From the NCBI GenBank assembly GCA_017620435.1, contig JAFZQL010000172.1:1-7865 (forward strand): a DNA stretch of 7,865 nt. Reading direction: 5' to 3'. The stretch comes from Erysipelotrichaceae bacterium (lineage in GTDB: Bacteria > Bacillota_I > Bacilli_A > Erysipelotrichales > Erysipelotrichaceae). A program made the position numbers and the translations under genes. Each line of letters opens with the position of its first letter. Within the stretch, counting starts at the first letter, position 1. Under the pieces are notes generated by a model that ran no database searches, was not told the origin of the DNA, and was given only the letters and a program-made list of their open reading frames with translations. This document shows positions 6,248 through 7,865 of the stretch, in pieces.

Positions 6248-6420
6248 CATTAACGCGGTACCACCTTAGTTCCCGTACATGGTACGGACACCTTCATCAG
6301 GTCTTAACGCGACCGACGATTCACTCCGAGTTTTTATTCAGATAAATGTCTCTGTTCCTCTTCCACCCTCAGGAACTCGCTTTACGATCTTAGATATCCT
6401 ACTCGTCTCTTCTACGTGAC
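6214..6420 (-). ncRNA. T-box riboswitch leader (lysine specifier)
   Basis: This cis-acting leader senses uncharged tRNA-Lys and lets transcription of lysS proceed. On the minus strand, Stem I is closed by GACGA (6407-6403) and TCGTC (6319-6315). Its apical arm GTTCCT/AGGAAC (6376-6371 with 6359-6354) carries a loop containing GGGTGGAAG, after AGCGAG, as in other T-boxes. The descending strand reads GAATAAAAACTC (6339-6328), so the specifier is most simply AAA (Lys) within 6335-6331. Short hairpins GGTC/GACC (6314-6311 with 6303-6300) and CCGTAC/GTACGG (6287-6282 with 6278-6273) follow. The T-box core GGTGGTACCGCG (6265-6254) has UGGU at 6263-6260, which can pair with a tRNA 3' ACCA end (discriminator A). 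Transcription probably starts near 6420. This accounts for the whole gap between feoB and lysS. Confidence 0.93.
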
Positions 6421-6426
6421 AAGAAC

Positions 6427-6432
6427 ATTGTA
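6427..6432 (-). promoter_or_regulatory. Probable -10 element of the lysS T-box transcript
   Basis: TACAAT on the minus strand matches TATAAT in five of six bases and lies about 20 nt before the base of Stem I. No good TTGACA-like -35 is found at 16-18 nt spacing (TATGAA at 17), so the promoter is plausible but not strong by eye. It lies between the feoB stop and the leader. Confidence 0.5.
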
Positions 6433-6467
6433 CCTTAAAACATCAGGAATTCATATACCGATTTGTA

Positions 6468-7865
6468 TTATTTCATTCCCGCCATCAGACCGATCACTCT
6501 TACAAGATAGGCAGCCATCCAGGCGACGGCACATTGCCATAAGACAACGGATATCGCCCATCTGTTTCCCATCTCCCGTTTCACGGCGGCAATAGCTGCG
6601 ATACACGGGGTATAAAGCAGAGAGAATACCAGCATCGATGCGGCAGCCAGAGGCGTAAGGATCGTGGAAAGATCCTGGCCGAAGAGAACTTCCATCGTTG
6701 AAGTTACGCTCTCCTTGGCCATGACGCCGCTGATCAGCGAAGTAACGATACGCCAGTCTCCCAGACCGATCGGTTTGAACAAAGGAACCAGCAGTCCCGA
6801 TAGCATCGCCAGGATGCTGGAATAGGAGTCTTCCGTCAGATTGAGATGCAAATCAAAACTCTGCAGGAACCACACGACGATCGTAGCGATCAGGATGACC
6901 GAGAAAGCTCTCTGCAGGAAGTCCTTGGCTTTTTCCCAAAGCAGACGGATGACGTTCTGAGCACTTGGGATACGGTAGTTCGGCAGCTCCATGACAAACG
7001 GGGCAGCCGATCCTTTGAACAAGGTGTTCTTATAAACGTGGGCAATCAGGATCGAAAGCAGGATACCCAGGACATAAAGACTGGTCATGATCAGTGCGCC
7101 TTTCTTCGGGAAGAAAGCATTCACGAAGAAAGCATAGATCGGCAGTTTTGCGGAACAGCTCATGAACGGGATCAGCAGGATGGTCATCCTTCTGTCTCTT
7201 TCACTTGGCAGGGTCCTGGTCGACATGATGGCCGGAACGGAACAGCCGAAACCGATCAGCATCGGTACGATACTGCGGCCGGACAGACCGATCTTTCTTA
7301 AGAGCTTATCCATGACGAATGCCACTCTGGCGATATATCCGCTGTCTTCCATCAAAGACAGGAAAAAGAATAAGGTAACAATGATCGGCAGGAAGCTCAA
7401 TACGCTGCCAACACCCGCAAAGACACCTTCAACGATCAGGTCGTGAATGGCCGTGTTGACGCCCGCCGCCGTAAGCAGCTGGTCCGCCTTAACAGTCAGA
7501 ACGTCGATGCCTGTTTCCAGAAGGCTCTGCAGGGCAGCGCCGATCACGTTGAAAGTCAGCCAGAACACGGCAGCCATGATCAGGATAAAAGCCGGAATGG
7601 CCGTATACTGACCGGTCAGGATCTTGTCGATCTTTTCGCTTCTGACCTTTTCCTTGCTTTCGGCGATACGGATCACCGCCTTGTCGCAGACTTTATGGAT
7701 AAACGCGAAACGCATGTCGGCGATCGCCGCGCTTCTGTCCAGTCCTCTTTCCATCTCCATCTGCAGGATGATGTGTTCGATCATTTCTTTTTCGTTCTGA
7801 TCCAGATTCAGCTGGGAAAGTACCAGTTCATCTCCCTCGATGACCTTGCTGGCGGCAAAACGGAC
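6468..7865 (-). CDS. feoB: Ferrous iron transport protein B, C-terminal part (cut by window edge)
   Basis: FeoB moves Fe2+ across the cytoplasmic membrane. The visible 465 residues are the C-terminal two thirds. The N-terminal G domain (G1-G5 motifs) lies beyond the right edge, and the reading frame is open to base 7865, so the ATG at 7784 is internal. Residues 1-75 (visible numbering) are the helical linker after the G domain. The core follows with many TM helices and the family hallmark SGRSIVPMLIGFGCSVPAIM (195-214), then STRTLPSERDRRM (215-227), MSCSAKLPIY (235-244), and the second gate motif LLYTPCIAAIAAVKREMG (416-433). These Gate regions with conserved Cys residues are typical of FeoB. 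The C terminus is intact (AGMK then TAA); no FeoC gene follows. No clear terminator lies between its stop and the lysS leader. Whether feoA precedes it cannot be seen. Confidence 0.96.
   Translation of the reverse strand, partial: VRFAASKVIEGDELVLSQLNLDQNEKEMIEHIILQMEMERGLDRSAAIADMRFAFIHKVCDKAVIRIAESKEKVRSEKIDKILTGQYTAIPAFILIMAAVFWLTFNVIGAALQSLLETGIDVLTVKADQLLTAAGVNTAIHDLIVEGVFAGVGSVLSFLPIIVTLFFFLSLMEDSGYIARVAFVMDKLLRKIGLSGRSIVPMLIGFGCSVPAIMSTRTLPSERDRRMTILLIPFMSCSAKLPIYAFFVNAFFPKKGALIMTSLYVLGILLSILIAHVYKNTLFKGSAAPFVMELPNYRIPSAQNVIRLLWEKAKDFLQRAFSVILIATIVVWFLQSFDLHLNLTEDSYSSILAMLSGLLVPLFKPIGLGDWRIVTSLISGVMAKESVTSTMEVLFGQDLSTILTPLAAASMLVFSLLYTPCIAAIAAVKREMGNRWAISVVLWQCAVAWMAAYLVRVIGLMAGMK

Noticed and set aside
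6846..7446. Plus-strand open frames opposite feoB
   Set aside because: Antisense to conserved FeoB gate motifs; no RBS and no recognisable domain.
6468..7784. ATG at 7784 as the true start of a short, G-domain-less FeoB
   Set aside because: The frame stays open to the window edge with FeoB-like linker sequence, and no ribosome binding site was convincing in front of this ATG; it is an internal Met of a truncated view.

Overview
The window looks like a chromosomal stretch of a Bacillota (Firmicutes) bacterium of medium GC, by eye near 47-48%. Supporting signs are strong AGGAGG-type ribosome binding sites, a complete T-box leader on an aminoacyl-tRNA synthetase gene, and compact co-directional operons. 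A class II LysRS with an added C-terminal tRNA-binding domain would fit an Erysipelotrichia-like lineage, but that placement is a guess. No mobile element, phage gene, CRISPR array, rRNA or tRNA gene is visible.

Layout from left to right: (1) a plus-strand MgtC/SapB-family membrane protein gene (70-717), which is convergent with everything to its right. (2) A perfect 24-nt palindrome (723-746) that can terminate transcription from both sides. (3) A minus-strand three-gene operon, read right to left: a two-TM protein with a coiled coil and a GrpE-like C-terminal end (3313-4188), an atypical Hsp70-family ATPase with a hydrophobic C-terminal hairpin (1397-3310), and a small alpha/beta hydrolase (749-1369). 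Its extended -10 promoter (around 4212-4220) sits just past the lysS terminator. (4) Minus-strand lysS (4279-6201), a class II lysyl-tRNA synthetase carrying a C-terminal Trbp111/MetRS-type tRNA-binding domain. It is preceded by a T-box leader (about 6214-6420) whose specifier loop reads AAA (Lys), with its own promoter near 6427-6432. (5) The C-terminal two thirds of the ferrous iron transporter FeoB (6468-7865), minus strand, cut by the right edge of the window.

The part most likely to be undescribed is the Hsp70-like / GrpE-like pair. The ATPase keeps the Hsp70/actin fold signatures but has Asp-Ala where DnaK has two Thr in the phosphate-1 loop. It has no DnaK-type substrate-binding beta domain; in its place is a helical region with a Gly-rich membrane-like hairpin. 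Its translationally coupled partner is predicted to be membrane-anchored and ends in a long helix plus a short domain resembling GrpE. Together they suggest a chaperone or ATPase module docked at the cytoplasmic membrane. Its function cannot be read from the sequence. The remaining genes are housekeeping (lysS), metal transport (feoB) and a membrane protein often linked to Mg2+ or stress (MgtC).
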